From Marinibium conchae (lineage in GTDB: Bacteria; Pseudomonadota; Gammaproteobacteria; Enterobacterales; Alteromonadaceae): a stretch of 64,000 bases of DNA. Shown here piece after piece: positions 18,620 to 28,923 of the stretch; position 1 is the stretch's first letter; the number at the start of each line of letters is the position of its first letter. The notes below the pieces were generated by a model, which saw only the letters and a list, made by a program, of their open reading frames with translations, made no database searches and was not told the origin of the DNA. The stretch is taken from the NCBI RefSeq assembly GCF_015595035.1, contig NZ_JADNRN010000001.1, positions 1,674,001-1,738,000 on the forward strand. The letters run 5' to 3'. Position numbers and translations under genes: made by a program.

Positions 18620-19966
18620 TTATTTAGCTGCCTTGAGGTGATCTGCAACTAAAAATGCCATTTCCAATACCTGATCAGCGTTTAATCGAGGATCGCACTG
18701 GGTCTGGTAAGCTTGAGACAAGTCGTCATCACCAATTTTGTAGGCACCACCGGTGCATTCAGTGACGTGCTGCCCCGTCATTTCAAGATGAATACCGCCA
18801 GCATGTGTGCCTTCTGCTTTGTGAGCATCAAAGAACTGCCTAATTTCACTTAAAATAGCATCGAAGTTTCTTGTTTTATAGCCACTGGAGGACGTAATAG
18901 TATTGCCATGCATCGGGTCAGAACTCCATACAACATTTCGACCCTCTGCTTTTACTCGGCGAAGCAAACGTGGCAAGTTATCACCAAGTTTCGTTGCCCC
19001 CATTCGAGTGATTAGGGTTAAACGGCCAGGTATGTTGTTTGGGTTTAGGGCATCAATTAAACGAATCAACTCGTCTTCTTGCATGCTCGGCCCTACTTTC
19101 ACACCAATTGGGTTATTGATGCCACTGAAAAATTCCACGTGAGCATGGTCGAGTTGCCTAGTGCGCTCTCCTATCCATAACATATGCGCAGAGCAGTTAT
19201 ACGGCTTCCCGGTTAAGGTATCAATACGAGTAAGTGCTTGTTCATAGTTCAGCAGCAATGCTTCGTGAGAAGTAAATAGCGACGTTTCATGCAGCGCACT
19301 ATTATTTTGTGCGTTTATACCGATTACATCCATGAAAGATAGGGTGTCTTGGATACGTTCAGCCATATCTTGATAGCGTTCTTTCAGAGGATTATTCTCT
19401 AAAAAGGCCATATTCCAACGATTCACCTGATGCAGGTCGGCTAACCCGCCTTGAGCGAAGGCACGCAATAGATTAAGCGTAGCCGCGCTGCGATGATAAG
19501 CATCAACCAAGCGATTAGGATCGGGTTGTCTGCTGGCTTCTGTAAACTCGAACCCATTTATAATATCACCACGATAACTCGGCAGCGTCACACCATTGAT
19601 GGTTTCATTGTCTGATGAGCGTGGCTTGGCATACTGCCCTGCCATTCTAGCCACCTTGGTCACTGGGCATCTACCGCCGAAGGTAAGCACAATTGCCATT
19701 TGTAGAATAACTTTAAAAGTATCTCTGATTTTCGGCGCGTTGAATTCGTCAAAGGATTCAGCACAGTCTCCGCCTTGTAACAGAAAACCTTTACCTTCAC
19801 ACACATCGCCGAGTTGCTTAAACAGTTGACGAGTTTCTTCAGCAAACACCAGTGGAGGATAACTACCTAGTTTCGCCTCAACGTCCTTCAATAAAGCTTG
19901 ATCTTGGTAGGTAGGTTGTTGAAGAATAGGTTTCGATCTCCAACTATCGGGTTGCCATTGACTCAC
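18620..19966 (-). CDS. Class II 3-deoxy-7-phosphoheptulonate (DAHP) synthase
   Basis: The first enzyme of the shikimate pathway, condensing phosphoenolpyruvate and erythrose 4-phosphate. It is the plant/Mycobacterium-like class II type (448 residues), not the AroF/G/H class I type. Family motifs are [12 protein letters not shown], the [11 protein letters not shown] segment, [39 protein letters not shown] and [15 protein letters not shown]. No other aromatic amino-acid gene lies nearby. Confidence 0.93.
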   Translation of the reverse strand: MSQWQPDSWRSKPILQQPTYQDQALLKDVEAKLGSYPPLVFAEETRQLFKQLGDVCEGKGFLLQGGDCAESFDEFNAPKIRDTFKVILQMAIVLTFGGRCPVTKVARMAGQYAKPRSSDNETINGVTLPSYRGDIINGFEFTEASRQPDPNRLVDAYHRSAATLNLLRAFAQGGLADLHQVNRWNMAFLENNPLKERYQDMAERIQDTLSFMDVIGINAQNNSALHETSLFTSHEALLLNYEQALTRIDTLTGKPYNCSAHMLWIGERTRQLDHAHVEFFSGINNPIGVKVGPSMQEDELIRLIDALNPNNIPGRLTLITRMGATKLGDNLPRLLRRVKAEGRNVVWSSDPMHGNTITSSSGYKTRNFDAILSEIRQFFDAHKAEGTHAGGIHLEMTGQHVTECTGGAYKIGDDDLSQAYQTQCDPRLNADQVLEMAFLVADHLKAAK

Positions 19967-20059
19967 TGCATTTCCTTTTCTAATGATGTTTTAAATGTAC
20001 TGTTTGGATGCAAGCACAACTTGCATAGTCGACGATAATTTGCGACGCGCTATAGAGTA

Positions 20060-20869
20060 TCATAAGCGCTCAGTGTTGGGGCTTCTGACAAATAACTTTT
20101 CGCTATTATTTACATCATTAAATTCGGTGAAAGGGTAATCGTACAAACGACTCAAATTCTCTGACGTCATTTGTTGGCGACATGGCCCGCTAGCGAATAC
20201 TTCTCCCTGTTTAAGCATAAGAACATGGCTTGCATACTGCAATGGCACATTAACATCATGTACGCTTAAAATTATAGTATTGCCGCGCTTTGCTAGTCGC
20301 TGCAAAAACTCAAGGCAAGCAGCCTGAAAAGCAACGTCCAAGGCTTGCAATGGCTCATCGAGTAAAACAATACCAGAGCCCTGAATAAGCGCAGGCCAAA
20401 TTTGCAAGAGTGCACGCGTTACTTGCAAGCGCTGTAACTCCCCACCGCTCAAACAGCTGACGCGCTTGTTAAGTAAACGCTCAACATCAAATGCATGTTC
20501 TATGTCTTTGGGCAAGGTTGAACATGAAGTAGAGGAATCGAGATTTTGCCAATAGTCTTTGGGCCAATCAACGTAGAACTGAAGCAGTTCAATAGCGCTC
20601 AGATCAAAAGCTAAGCTACAGTCTTGTTGAAGGTAAGTTCTAAATGTTGCAAGGCGAAGATTATCATCGGCCTGCATCTCACCGACATTTAACTGCCCTT
20701 GCGCGGGCGCAATCAAGCCTGCAATTAAGTCGAATAATGTACTTTTTCCCGCACCATTTTGCCCTAGAATATGCCAACACTCACCGGCAGCAAAAAAAGC
20801 CGAGACTTGGTGCAAGCGGTCGTCGAGTGATACATTTCGAAACACGACGTTGTTGAGTTCTTTTTGCAT
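20060..20869 (-). CDS. btuD: Vitamin B12 ABC transporter ATP-binding protein BtuD
   Basis: A 269-residue ATPase of the iron-siderophore/B12 class. Walker A is GQNGAGKST, the signature is LSGGELQRLQVTRALLQ, Walker B VLLDEPLQALD and the switch histidine is in ILSVHDVN. The partner permease is most likely the BtuC-like gene at 24255-25247, separated from it by the glp genes. It lies 52 bases downstream of glpD on the same strand, so it may be transcribed from the glpD promoter. No btuF is in the window. Confidence 0.8.
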   Translation of the reverse strand: MQKELNNVVFRNVSLDDRLHQVSAFFAAGECWHILGQNGAGKSTLFDLIAGLIAPAQGQLNVGEMQADDNLRLATFRTYLQQDCSLAFDLSAIELLQFYVDWPKDYWQNLDSSTSCSTLPKDIEHAFDVERLLNKRVSCLSGGELQRLQVTRALLQIWPALIQGSGIVLLDEPLQALDVAFQAACLEFLQRLAKRGNTIILSVHDVNVPLQYASHVLMLKQGEVFASGPCRQQMTSENLSRLYDYPFTEFNDVNNSEKLFVRSPNTERL

Positions 20870-20921
20870 TGTTGGCTCTATTTGACTTTGATTGCCTCTA
20901 ATTGGTCGTTATTGGTCTCTA

Positions 20922-22562
20922 TTATTTGACCGAGGCGACAGGCGTTCCAGGATGATCTGCAAGGACTTTGTTTACATACTCTTGACGCTTTTCTTCAGCC
21001 TTGTCTCCGAATAGTATTTCACAAGCCTCTATCATGCCAGGTGTATTGACTATTTCAGTCTTACGTAACACCATCTCAATCTTCGAACGCCGACGCACAA
21101 AGTCTTCGAGGTGGGTGATCATCTCTCTGCGCGCTGCATAGTGAACTTCTGCACGAAGGTACTCTGCATTTTTCATTAACTGTTCGGCTTGCGTCGGATC
21201 TCGTTGAATTTCGTCGAGTATCTGCAAAGCATGAATATCATAACGACGCCACAATCGAGTAGTGAGTTTTTCAGAACTATAACTTGGGGTCATATCGTCG
21301 AGTCCGATCAACGCTGCCCGGTATTCAAATTCTTTTTTAATGCTAGACGCAGACTCACCGTACCATATCGCGTCTTTGTGTGGCAGTTCAATACCGAGTT
21401 CGGCGACAATATCAGCAATTTCCTCACCCACGTTTATGCAGTCGGTAAGTTTGCCGCCAAACACACTTAAATAATTCTCGGCATGATTGACATCAATAGC
21501 ATGCTTGCGCGATAGCTGTACCCAGTCTGCGTCGCCTTTTCCGTCTTTAACAGCCAACGGGCGAACGCCACAGCGCTCAGAAATAATGTCAGCACGAGTG
21601 AGCTTATTGTCCAGATCAAGCAATGCATTCACATTGTCCAAAATGAAATCGCGATCTTCCTCTGTTACCGATGTATTTGGGTCAGTTACTTGGTTGTCGG
21701 TGGTTCCCAAACATGTTTTTTGCCCCATTGGTATAACAAAAAACAGTCTGCCATCAGAAGCAAAAAATGCCAGCACCTTATCAACTTTCGTCAACTTATT
21801 TACAATGAGGTGCACGCCTTTGGAAAACAAATGCTTGTGTTCGGTTTTTTGCTCCACTAATTCATTATATGGGTCAACCATCGGACCACAAGCGTTGATA
21901 ATGGAGGTAGATCGTATGGTAAAAGTCTTCCCCGTTTCTTGGTCTGTTGCCTCCGTATGCCAAAGCCCATCGACTCTTTTACTAGCGTTTGCGCCTACAT
22001 AATTAGTCACTATTGCGCCATTATCCATTGCACTTCGCACAAAGTTAAATACAAAGCGAGCATCGTTATCGTGTAGAAACGCATCAGAGTACTCGAAGCC
22101 ACCCTGAGCGTTCGATATATCGATAGCAGGCTCCAATGCCTTGATCTTCTGAGAAGACAAAAATCGTGGGCTTTGGGTAAAAAATCGTCCCATCAGCCAG
22201 TATAAACAAGTGCCCATGAATACGAACCAAGCAGGGAAGCGAAAGCCTTTCTGTAGCGTGGTGAGAAAACGAATTTCTTGCACTGTTGATGGGTAGCTGC
22301 GCATCAGGTGATTGCGACTTTTACATAACTTATTTACTAAGAGGTACTCGTGATTTTCAAGATACTTAATACCGCCCCAGGCAAGATTCGACGAATTAGA
22401 CGAGGTTTGCCCAGCAAAATCACCTTTATCAATCATCGCAACACTCGCTCCTTTGCGAGAGAGTGAAGCAGCCGATACAGCGCCATTTATTCCTGCACCC
22501 AACACTAAGACATCAAAAACTTCTTCTGATAGCTTATTAATGTTAGTTTCTCTTAAAAGCAT
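20922..22562 (-). CDS. glpD: Aerobic glycerol-3-phosphate dehydrogenase
   Basis: A membrane-associated FAD enzyme that oxidises glycerol 3-phosphate to dihydroxyacetone phosphate and feeds electrons to quinone. The FAD-binding motif VLGAGINGA is at residues 20-28, followed by SSNSSNLAWGGIKYLE. The C-terminal helical domain includes YLRAEVHYAARREMITHLEDF. At 546 residues it is somewhat longer than the E. coli enzyme. Divergent from glpK, forming the aerobic glycerol route. Confidence 0.93.
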   Translation of the reverse strand: MLLRETNINKLSEEVFDVLVLGAGINGAVSAASLSRKGASVAMIDKGDFAGQTSSNSSNLAWGGIKYLENHEYLLVNKLCKSRNHLMRSYPSTVQEIRFLTTLQKGFRFPAWFVFMGTCLYWLMGRFFTQSPRFLSSQKIKALEPAIDISNAQGGFEYSDAFLHDNDARFVFNFVRSAMDNGAIVTNYVGANASKRVDGLWHTEATDQETGKTFTIRSTSIINACGPMVDPYNELVEQKTEHKHLFSKGVHLIVNKLTKVDKVLAFFASDGRLFFVIPMGQKTCLGTTDNQVTDPNTSVTEEDRDFILDNVNALLDLDNKLTRADIISERCGVRPLAVKDGKGDADWVQLSRKHAIDVNHAENYLSVFGGKLTDCINVGEEIADIVAELGIELPHKDAIWYGESASSIKKEFEYRAALIGLDDMTPSYSSEKLTTRLWRRYDIHALQILDEIQRDPTQAEQLMKNAEYLRAEVHYAARREMITHLEDFVRRRSKIEMVLRKTEIVNTPGMIEACEILFGDKAEEKRQEYVNKVLADHPGTPVASVK

Positions 22563-22590
22563 GTTTAATCCATTTTCTAGGTAAATGTAT

Positions 22591-22616
22591 TGCTAGCGCC
22601 CGATGTTTCGCTAGTA
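22591..22616. promoter_or_regulatory. Inverted repeat in the glpD-glpK intergenic region
   Basis: TGCTAGCG and CGCTAGTA, seven of eight positions complementary, with a ten-base spacer. It lies 29 bases upstream of glpD and could be an operator shared by both genes; no glpR is in the window to test this. Confidence 0.35.
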
Positions 22617-22627
22617 CGAGACATAGT

Positions 22628-22655
22628 TTGACTCTCAACTCAGTCTAAATATGAT
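22628..22655 (+). promoter_or_regulatory. Likely glpK promoter
   Basis: TTGACT (22628-22633) and TATGAT (22650-22655) are 16 bases apart, 112 bases before the glpK start. Confidence 0.55.
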
Positions 22656-22767
22656 ATATATGATTTATTATTCTTTCAAGTACTGATAGTATTTTATCAA
22701 GCTTAAAAGTGGCAACATATCTTGAACACTTTTTAAACGACAAAATAAACAAAACAGGACTTCGCTT

Positions 22768-24258
22768 ATGTCATCAAAAAAAGGAATACTTTCGATCGAC
22801 CAAGGTACGACTTCTACTCGTGCAATCGTGTTTGATGTAGATGGTAAAAAAGTGTCTAGCTCACAAAAAGAATTTTGCCAATACTATCCAAACAATGGAT
22901 GGGTTGAGCATGACCCCGAGGAGATTTGGAAAACAACCTTAGAAACCTGCAAAGATGCAATTCAGATTGCACAAGAAAAAGGCATAAGCGTTGAAGGCAT
23001 AGGTATTACCAACCAACGTGAAACGACTCTGGTTTGGGATCGCACAACTGGCAAGGCAATATATAACGCCATTGTCTGGCAAGATCGACGCACAGCAGCC
23101 TACTGCAATAGCATAAAAGACAGAGAAGCCATGCTTAGCGAGAAAACAGGTTTGCTTCTTGACCCTTATTTTTCAGCCTCTAAAGTAAAATGGCTCCTCG
23201 ATGAAGTAGAAGGAGCTAGAAAGCTTGCCGAAGCAGGAAAACTTGCCTTCGGTACTATCGACACCTTTTTGATATGGCGTTTAACTGGCGGCGAAAAACA
23301 CCTTACAGATACCACCAATGCAAGTCGCACAAATCTATTCAATATTCATACTCTACAGTGGGATGACGAGCTACTTTCAATGTTTGATGTTCCGCCGTCG
23401 GTATTACCCAAAGTGATGCAGTGTGCAGATGATTTTGGTTGCACACAAACACAGTTGTTTGGGAAGTCACTGCCAATTGCTGGTGTAGCAGGAGATCAAC
23501 AAGCAGCATTAATTGGTCAATGTTGCTTTAATCAAGGCGACTTGAAATCAACCTATGGTACCGGTTGTTTTGCCCTATTGAATACTGGGGAAAAAGCGCT
23601 TAGTTCACAGCATAAACTTCTCACTACCGTAGCCTATAGTATTAATGGTGCAACAACCTACGCCTTAGAGGGCAGCATTTTCACCGCAGGTGCCAACATT
23701 CAGTGGCTACGCGATGGCATTGGCGTAATTAGTGATGCAGCCGAAAGCCAAACGCTTGCGGAATCTTTGGATTACGATCATGGTGTGGTGCTCGTCCCTG
23801 GATTTGCAGGTTTAGGCGCACCGCATTGGAATCCTGAAGCCCGAGCTAGCTTGTACGGCATGACGCGCGGAACATCTCAAGCTCATTTCGCAAGAGCCGC
23901 ATTAGAGGCTGTTTGTTATCAAACTTACGATTTACAGCAAGCCATGGCAAGTGACGGAGTGCCCTCGTCGAAAGTACTGGTAGATGGCGGCATGGTGGCA
24001 AATGATTGGCTGTGTCAGTTTTTATCAGATATCTTACAGGTTGAAATACAACGTCCTAGCAACATGGAAACGACCGCAATAGGTGCAGCCTATCTTGCTG
24101 GCTTGCAGTTAGGCCTATATAAAGACCTAGACAGTATCGCGGCTCAGAAGCATATCGAAAGCACCTTCAGCCCAGCGATTGATAAGAGCCTGCGTGAAAA
24201 GTTGTTAAAAAGATGGCAAAAAGCCGTTGATGCAACCCTGTCTTTTGCTGACGCTTAA
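22768..24258 (+). CDS. glpK: Glycerol kinase
   Basis: Phosphorylates glycerol to glycerol 3-phosphate, the substrate of the divergent glpD product. The FGGY-family phosphate-1 motif is [15 protein letters not shown] at the N terminus, [12 protein letters not shown] is the family signature, TYGTGCF and LVDGGMVAN are the later ATP-site motifs. At 496 residues it is of standard length. No glpF is adjacent. Its last four bases overlap the convergent btuC gene. Confidence 0.96.
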   Translation: MSSKKGILSIDQGTTSTRAIVFDVDGKKVSSSQKEFCQYYPNNGWVEHDPEEIWKTTLETCKDAIQIAQEKGISVEGIGITNQRETTLVWDRTTGKAIYNAIVWQDRRTAAYCNSIKDREAMLSEKTGLLLDPYFSASKVKWLLDEVEGARKLAEAGKLAFGTIDTFLIWRLTGGEKHLTDTTNASRTNLFNIHTLQWDDELLSMFDVPPSVLPKVMQCADDFGCTQTQLFGKSLPIAGVAGDQQAALIGQCCFNQGDLKSTYGTGCFALLNTGEKALSSQHKLLTTVAYSINGATTYALEGSIFTAGANIQWLRDGIGVISDAAESQTLAESLDYDHGVVLVPGFAGLGAPHWNPEARASLYGMTRGTSQAHFARAALEAVCYQTYDLQQAMASDGVPSSKVLVDGGMVANDWLCQFLSDILQVEIQRPSNMETTAIGAAYLAGLQLGLYKDLDSIAAQKHIESTFSPAIDKSLREKLLKRWQKAVDATLSFADA

Positions 24259-25247
24259 GATTCCGTGCGTTGCTTTAGTAAGCTATAAATGAAAAGTGGG
24301 CCGCCGATACTTGCTGTTAACATTGAAATGGGTACGACGAAGTCGAAAAGTAACTCATTAAGCACACCGGTAGCAAGTAAGATTGTGGCGCCTATGATTG
24401 CTGATAGCGGCAATACTAAACGATTGTCGTGCCCCCATATTTGCCTCACGAAGTGAGGCGTAAGCAAGCCCAAAAAGGCAATGCTGCCCGCAATCGATAC
24501 ACTCGTTCCTACTAACAAAGCGGCCAAAATTAATATCTGTTTTTCAAATAGCTTTGGGTTTAACCCTTTTAACTGAGCGGCCCCCTGCCCTAGATAAAGC
24601 CAATTCAGCGCCTTGGCTCGAGCTAGTAACAGAATTGCACTTACTATTAACACTGGCGCAGCAAAGGCTAAGCTAACGAAATTTGTATTATGTAAGCTTC
24701 CCATCAGCCAAAAACTGAGATTTTTTATCGACTGAGGTGGCGCATAAATAAAGAGCCAACCGATCAATGCCCCCGAAACAGTAGATATTCCAATACCTGC
24801 GAGAATCACTGAAGCCATCGAAGCTCTTAACTTTTTTGCTAAGGCAAAAATAAGAAAGCTACTGATCAATGCACCAATGAAACAAGCAATTGGCAACAGA
24901 TAATAGCTCAGCGCAGGAAAGTGAGATACAGAAGCCGACAGTGCCCCTGTGAGTAAAACAATGGCAGCCATCAAACTTGCGCCAGCGCTTATGCCAATGA
25001 TACCAGGGTCGGCCAAGGGGTTTCTAAGTAACACTTGTAAGGCAGCTGAGCTGAGAGAGATTGATGCACCGACTAAAATAGCTGTTAGCATAATGGGCAA
25101 CTTGATATGCACAAAAATATGTTGCTCGAGCGGATCCACTAACCAAGCAAAACCGTCTAGGCTGGTGAAAACTAGCAGAACACTTGCAAGCAACAATAAG
25201 GCGATAAATATTGGTTTAGTGGTGCTTACATAGCTATTTTGCTTCAT
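24255..25247 (-). CDS. btuC: FecCD-family ABC permease, probable BtuC
   Basis: A 330-residue permease with about ten membrane helices. Family landmarks are [19 protein letters not shown], the coupling helix [34 protein letters not shown] and [26 protein letters not shown]. The family carries cobalamin, haem or siderophores; B12 is inferred from the BtuD-like ATPase nearby. It overlaps the phosphatase gene by 14 bases upstream and glpK by four bases at its end. No cobalamin riboswitch was recognised upstream. Confidence 0.8.
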   Translation of the reverse strand: MKQNSYVSTTKPIFIALLLLASVLLVFTSLDGFAWLVDPLEQHIFVHIKLPIMLTAILVGASISLSSAALQVLLRNPLADPGIIGISAGASLMAAIVLLTGALSASVSHFPALSYYLLPIACFIGALISSFLIFALAKKLRASMASVILAGIGISTVSGALIGWLFIYAPPQSIKNLSFWLMGSLHNTNFVSLAFAAPVLIVSAILLLARAKALNWLYLGQGAAQLKGLNPKLFEKQILILAALLVGTSVSIAGSIAFLGLLTPHFVRQIWGHDNRLVLPLSAIIGATILLATGVLNELLFDFVVPISMLTASIGGPLFIYSLLKQRTES

Positions 25248-25701
25248 TCAATTTATCGAGCAAGCAATCGCTCGCCTCTTCGATCAGATCGAGTACCAAC
25301 TCAAAACCACGTTTACCGCCATAATAAGGGTCGGGTACTTCTTCGAAGTCGCTGTTTGCATAGTCGAGGAAAAGCTTAATTTTATGCTGCAACTCTCTGG
25401 GACATTTGCGCTTTAGATCTTTCACATTGGCATTATCCATGGCGATAATGTAATCAAACTGACTAAAATCATCCTCTTTCACTTTTCGGCATTTAAGACG
25501 TGACAGATCGTATCCACGGCTTAATGCAACCTCTTGTGAACGCTTGTCTGGAGCAGCCCCATGATGATAACCAGCGGTTCCAGCAGAATCGATAGAGAGT
25601 GCTAAGCCTCTTTGTTTGGCTTTTTGGGCGAAGACACCTTCAGCCGTGGGTGAACGACAAATATTGCCCAAGCAAACAAACAAAACTGAGGGTGAAGACA
25701 T
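25234..25701 (-). CDS. Low-molecular-weight protein-tyrosine phosphatase
   Basis: A 155-residue cytoplasmic phosphatase. The P-loop C-x5-R is VCLGNICRSP (Cys10, Arg16) and the general-acid loop is DPYYGG near residue 121. Such enzymes dephosphorylate tyrosine on proteins, often BY-kinases, but no kinase gene is nearby. It overlaps btuC by 14 bases and is translationally linked to it; it could also hydrolyse a small phosphorylated metabolite. Confidence 0.9.
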   Translation of the reverse strand: MSSPSVLFVCLGNICRSPTAEGVFAQKAKQRGLALSIDSAGTAGYHHGAAPDKRSQEVALSRGYDLSRLKCRKVKEDDFSQFDYIIAMDNANVKDLKRKCPRELQHKIKLFLDYANSDFEEVPDPYYGGKRGFELVLDLIEEASDCLLDKLNEAK

Positions 25702-25915
25702 TGTTTCTATTCCTTTGAAAACGACAAGTATGAGCTTTATTTAGCGTGCGCAAATAATACCTAAGATCAGCTTTAATTGCAGTAAACAATTGCCAGAAGC
25801 GAGTAGATTTGGCTAATTATGGGCGCATCACTAGCCCGAGGGATAAACTCTTGATACCATCCTCGGCACAAACTCATTGCAAAAATGCTCATGTATCAAC
25901 AAGGAAAGTATCAAA

Positions 25916-26620
25916 ATGCTACAGCTCGCCAAGGTTCTTATGCTAAGCAGTTCACGAAAAGGTGATGAGGCCTATCTAGGCCATGCCAAGAGTATGATTG
26001 CTACACATCTCAAAGGGGTGAAAAAAGTCGTCTTCATTCCCTACGCTGGGGTAAGCATTTCATGGGATGAATATACAAGTAAAGTGCAAGAGGCATTGCC
26101 ACAGTTCGACATTACAGGAATCCACACTGCCGATAAACCAAACCTAGCCTTAGAAAACACCGAGGCAGTGATGGTTGGTGGTGGAAACACTTTTCGCCTT
26201 TTGCATGAGTTATATCGTCGGGATGTGTTCAAAACCCTTCAAGATAGAGTATCGCACGGCTTGCCTTATGTCGGCTGGAGTGCAGGCTCTAATATTTGTG
26301 GTAACAGCATCAAAACGACAAATGATATGCCTATAATTGAACCTGCTTCGTTTTCAGCACTCGGCTTCATCAACGCGCAATTGAATCCTCATTACAGCAA
26401 TTATGTGGCGCCAGGTCATAATGGCGAAACAAGAGACCAACGTATTGCGGAGTTCTGTGCCCTTTACCCCGACGTTCCAGTGATAGGTATTCAAGAAGGT
26501 TCCGCGCTACTAAGAGACAAGGGAAAATTAAGCTTGCTGGGTGATTTAGATGCCACCATCTTCATCGGTACTAACAAGCTGAGCATTGATTCAGCAAGTG
26601 ATTTGACAGCGTATTTATAA
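25916..26620 (+). CDS. pepE: Peptidase E (alpha-aspartyl dipeptidase)
   Basis: A cytoplasmic S51 serine peptidase that hydrolyses N-terminal Asp-Xaa dipeptides. The nucleophile motif is VGWSAGSNICG, preceded by VMVGGGNTFRLLHELY. I use the ATG at 25916, which has AAGGAAAG seven bases upstream and gives the usual N terminus (MLQLAKVLMLSSSR); a TTG at 25877 would add 13 unrelated residues. It is convergent with yaeQ. Confidence 0.92.
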   Translation: MLQLAKVLMLSSSRKGDEAYLGHAKSMIATHLKGVKKVVFIPYAGVSISWDEYTSKVQEALPQFDITGIHTADKPNLALENTEAVMVGGGNTFRLLHELYRRDVFKTLQDRVSHGLPYVGWSAGSNICGNSIKTTNDMPIIEPASFSALGFINAQLNPHYSNYVAPGHNGETRDQRIAEFCALYPDVPVIGIQEGSALLRDKGKLSLLGDLDATIFIGTNKLSIDSASDLTAYL

Positions 26621-26647
26621 GACTGTCGAACACTATCAAACTCAAAT

Positions 26648-27190
26648 TTATTGCAGCGCTGTTACGCTTAAGTCAATTTGGGCACTGGCAGTACTCACCG
26701 ATATTGTGCCCTCGCTGATGGTAATTGACCACGACGGCGTTCGCTCTAGTTCGTTCGCTAGGGCTTTGATTTGTAACCAATCAAATGAAAGTATGTGCAG
26801 TGCCAGCTCTGAAAACAACGCTGAAGTTTGTCTGAACCACACATCTGATTTAGTATTAAAACTGTACACAAAGGTCTCGTTGGCTTGCCGGCATGCTTTT
26901 TTCAATCTGTCATAGCTTGGCTCACCAACATCAATCCACTCTTGAATTTGCTCGTCGTAGCCCTTACGCCAAATAGCTGGCTCGTCTGCATCACTGAGGC
27001 CTTTGCTGAAACACATTAGCTCATCGCTATCCTTGTGTGAATGTATGCAAAAGGCTAAGAGTCTCGCTACCATCCTTTCTTGGCTTTCCGATGGATGCTG
27101 CGCTAGCGTTAATTGAAGATTGGGATAGTGATGATTATCCAAATCTGCCAGCGCTATATTAAACTTAAAGATGGTGGGCTTCAGTGCCAT
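26648..27190 (-). CDS. yaeQ: YaeQ family protein
   Basis: A 180-residue protein matching YaeQ along its length: MALKPTIFKFNIALADLD, LTLAQHPSES.ERM.ARLLAF, EPAIWRKGYDEQIQEWIDVG and the W..I.E...S core. The structure of the family is a PD-(D/E)XK nuclease fold variant; its function in the cell is not settled. Confidence 0.92.
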   Translation of the reverse strand: MALKPTIFKFNIALADLDNHHYPNLQLTLAQHPSESQERMVARLLAFCIHSHKDSDELMCFSKGLSDADEPAIWRKGYDEQIQEWIDVGEPSYDRLKKACRQANETFVYSFNTKSDVWFRQTSALFSELALHILSFDWLQIKALANELERTPSWSITISEGTISVSTASAQIDLSVTALQ

Positions 27191-27300
27191 TATATTTTTA
27201 CCATTGTTTATTCACTATTTTTGCCTGCTTCGTTTGCATCAAGCGCAGCACTAATAAGAACGAGTCTAGTTTGCAGCTATTGATAAGGATTCATTTGCTT

Positions 27301-27996
27301 TTATCTAACGGCAAGATCGAGTAAGCGTTGATGTGGACGCGTAAATTCCTGAGCATTATAAGCCAGCTCAGCCAACAGTGGTGCTCTTATAGCTGCTCTT
27401 AGACTGAGTAAGTTATCATCATAATATATCATGTCTTCATCAATCCGATTGGCTATCCAACCAACAATATTGGCACCATCGCGCTTCATTTGCTCATAGG
27501 TGAGTAAGGCATGATTTAAACAACCCAATTTCATACCGACCACTAAAATCGTTGGTAATGAATGACTTACAACGAAATCAGATAAGTAAGCAGCGTTACC
27601 CTTTTCATCTGCGAAATTCAGCGGCAAGCGCCAGCCACCAGCCCCTTCAATCAAACTAAACTGGTAGCTTCCCTCGCGAACGCTAGCATAATGCGCGTCA
27701 AGTTTGGCTACACTGAGATCATAGCCAACTTCCTTTGCCGCAATATGCGGGGCGATAGGCGGCTCAAACGCAATTGGATTAATCGTTTCATATTCCAATT
27801 TAACACTTGCTGCTGCTTGCAGTGCCAACGCATCGTCATTGCGTAACTCGCCAGAGTTCTTGTGGCATCCTGCAGAAATAGGCTTGAAGCCAGCTGTACT
27901 GATGCCTTGTGCATTGAGCATTTGCAATATCAATACGCTTACATAGGTTTTGCCAGCATCAGTATCGGTACCGGTAATAAATACTGTTTTCATCAT
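27301..27996 (-). CDS. bioD: Dethiobiotin synthetase
   Basis: Closes the ureido ring of 7,8-diaminopelargonate using ATP and CO2, the second-last step of biotin synthesis. The P-loop GTDTDAGKT is at residues 9-17, the substrate Lys is in TAGFKPISAG and the EGAGGWRLPL loop follows. It is the last gene of bioBFCD, 18 bases after bioC. Either of two adjacent ATGs may be used. Confidence 0.95.
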   Translation of the reverse strand: MMKTVFITGTDTDAGKTYVSVLILQMLNAQGISTAGFKPISAGCHKNSGELRNDDALALQAAASVKLEYETINPIAFEPPIAPHIAAKEVGYDLSVAKLDAHYASVREGSYQFSLIEGAGGWRLPLNFADEKGNAAYLSDFVVSHSLPTILVVGMKLGCLNHALLTYEQMKRDGANIVGWIANRIDEDMIYYDDNLLSLRAAIRAPLLAELAYNAQEFTRPHQRLLDLAVR

Positions 27997-28014
27997 TTTT
28001 CTCTTTGTGACAGC

Positions 28015-28923
28015 TTAAGTTGCTGATGCACCTATGCTCAAAAACAATAGATCATAACTGAGCGGATAGCCTTGCGCATGCTGACTCATTTCTTGCTCAA
28101 GGCCCTTCAACTCTCGTCGAGTAATACTGGCTTGGCACATGCTTTCGTTATTAGGACTTTGCTTGGTTGCAGCACCAACTGATTTAAGCGACTTAAGCAT
28201 TGCTAAGGCATCGGGATGGTAATCGACAAAGGTCTTAGTATGATGCGTACAAGCTGCTGCTGCGTTAAGCCAATCTTGTTCAAGATGGAAGCTATTTACC
28301 CGAGATGGAATACCAAGTGCATGATATGCCTTGTGTAGCTCCATCATCGACGAGCCAAGCATAATAGCTAAAAACGCTTTTCCCTTTGGCGCTAATACCC
28401 GCCTTATTTCTGCAATTGCAGCGCTTGGCGACTCACACCACTGCATTGCCATTGAAGAATACACAAGGTCGATACTTTGCGATGCTAAAGGCAAGTGCTC
28501 AGCATCAGCCGCTAACCAATGTAATGACCTTGAAACCAATCTATTATGATTAAAGCGCTCAACTTGAGCGCTTGCGATATCGAGCATTCCGAGCGATATA
28601 TCTAGCCCTATTGTTGTTTCTGCATAGCTTGCTAGCGTTGCTGTGTTTATACCTGTGGCGCAGCCTAAATCCATCGCTTTGGGAAACTGTGGTTGATTCA
28701 CATTGCCTTGCGAGCCACGCCCAAGAATTAGCTGCTGATCGAGTTCATCAAACAGTGCCTGGGCAACTCTCTTTTGAACGCGTGCATGCGCATTGTATTG
28801 ATTTGCGGCTTTGGCAAAATTGTTCGCGATAAGCTGCTTATTGTCATCAACCATTCTTTGCCGCGCTTTTTTACGAATAGTAGAGTCGTGGGTTGCAGCG
28901 GCTATTTGTTGCACGGCGTTCAT
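28015..28923 (-). CDS. bioC: Malonyl-ACP O-methyltransferase
   Basis: Methylates malonyl-ACP so that fatty acid synthase can build pimeloyl-ACP methyl ester. The SAM-binding motif is AMDLGCATGINTATLA, followed by VYSSMAMQWCE and IRRVLAPKGKAFLAIM. The ATG at 28923 overlaps the bioF stop (ATGA), which suggests coupling. The family-like part begins later, at the ATG at 28854 (MVDDNKQLIANNF), so that may be the real start and the first 23 residues may be untranslated. A partner BioH or other esterase is not in the window. Confidence 0.9.
   Translation of the reverse strand: MNAVQQIAAATHDSTIRKKARQRMVDDNKQLIANNFAKAANQYNAHARVQKRVAQALFDELDQQLILGRGSQGNVNQPQFPKAMDLGCATGINTATLASYAETTIGLDISLGMLDIASAQVERFNHNRLVSRSLHWLAADAEHLPLASQSIDLVYSSMAMQWCESPSAAIAEIRRVLAPKGKAFLAIMLGSSMMELHKAYHALGIPSRVNSFHLEQDWLNAAAACTHHTKTFVDYHPDALAMLKSLKSVGAATKQSPNNESMCQASITRRELKGLEQEMSQHAQGYPLSYDLLFLSIGASAT

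Noticed and set aside
25702-25915. Cobalamin riboswitch upstream of the btuC operon
   Set aside because: The conserved B12-box bases were not found on the minus strand.
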